A stretch of DNA of 5,712 nucleotides from Ruminococcaceae bacterium UBA1772 (GTDB lineage: Bacteria; Bacillota; Clostridia; Oscillospirales; Acutalibacteraceae), in assembly GCA_002314645.1 (NCBI GenBank), contig DCGS01000056.1, positions 267 through 5,978 of the forward strand, given 5' to 3'. This document shows, piece after piece, positions 5,693 to 5,712 of the stretch. The position numbers and the translations under genes were made by a program. The stretch's first letter is position 1, and every line of letters starts with the position of its first letter. Below the pieces are notes generated by a model. The model was given only the letters and a program-made list of their open reading frames with translations. It made no database searches and was not told the DNA's origin.

Positions 5693-5712
5693 ATGAGTAA
5701 ATATCCTGAATA
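5693..5712 (+). CDS. Start of a fifth operon gene, cut by the window end
   Basis: ATG at 5693 follows AGGAGG (5681-5686) with 6 nt spacing, and that site overlaps the TAG of the upstream gene. Only MSKYPE and part of a seventh codon are visible, so no function can be given. The 10-nt gap and strong ribosome-binding site indicate that the operon continues. Confidence 0.7.

Overview
The window is AT-rich DNA with strong AGGAGG-type ribosome-binding sites, AGA-dominated arginine codons, short gene gaps and a two-subunit transketolase. This points to a low-GC Gram-positive anaerobe, most likely a Clostridia member of the Lachnospiraceae type. That placement is inferred from style and gene content, not from a marker gene.

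Region 1 (about 52-1156) is one complete insertion sequence of the IS481/IS3-like DDE class. It has one intact transposase gene on the minus strand, terminal inverted repeats at about 59-93 and 1116-1148, and a 7-bp flanking direct repeat (TTGTAAA) that fits a target-site duplication. A terminator-like hairpin at 1180-1204 lies just right of the insertion. Any gene that ended left of the window may therefore have been separated from its terminator.

Region 2 (1221-2199) is a stand-alone NAD-dependent sirtuin gene with its own candidate promoter. About 155 nt of unassigned, partly foldable DNA follows it, then a strong intrinsic terminator whose left arm is part of a 12-bp tandem repeat.

Region 3 (2211 to the window end) is a tightly packed operon. 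It starts at an extended -10 promoter and runs: transketolase N-subunit (TPP-binding), transketolase C-subunit (pyrimidine-binding plus C-terminal domain), two paralogous proteins that look like SCP2 (sterol-carrier/lipid-binding) double-domain proteins, and the first codons of a fifth gene. Gaps are 2, 1, 13 and 10 nt, each with a ribosome-binding site, so the genes are probably made together.

The most interesting part is this operon. The split transketolase keeps its TPP and catalytic residues but differs at acceptor-pocket positions: the Asp of the usual GEDGxTHQ loop is Ala, and the HGxP loop of the N-subunit is replaced. It is also linked to two SCP2-like proteins. This suggests, as inference only, a TPP-dependent ketol transfer on a non-standard, possibly hydrophobic or carrier-held substrate rather than ordinary pentose-phosphate chemistry.
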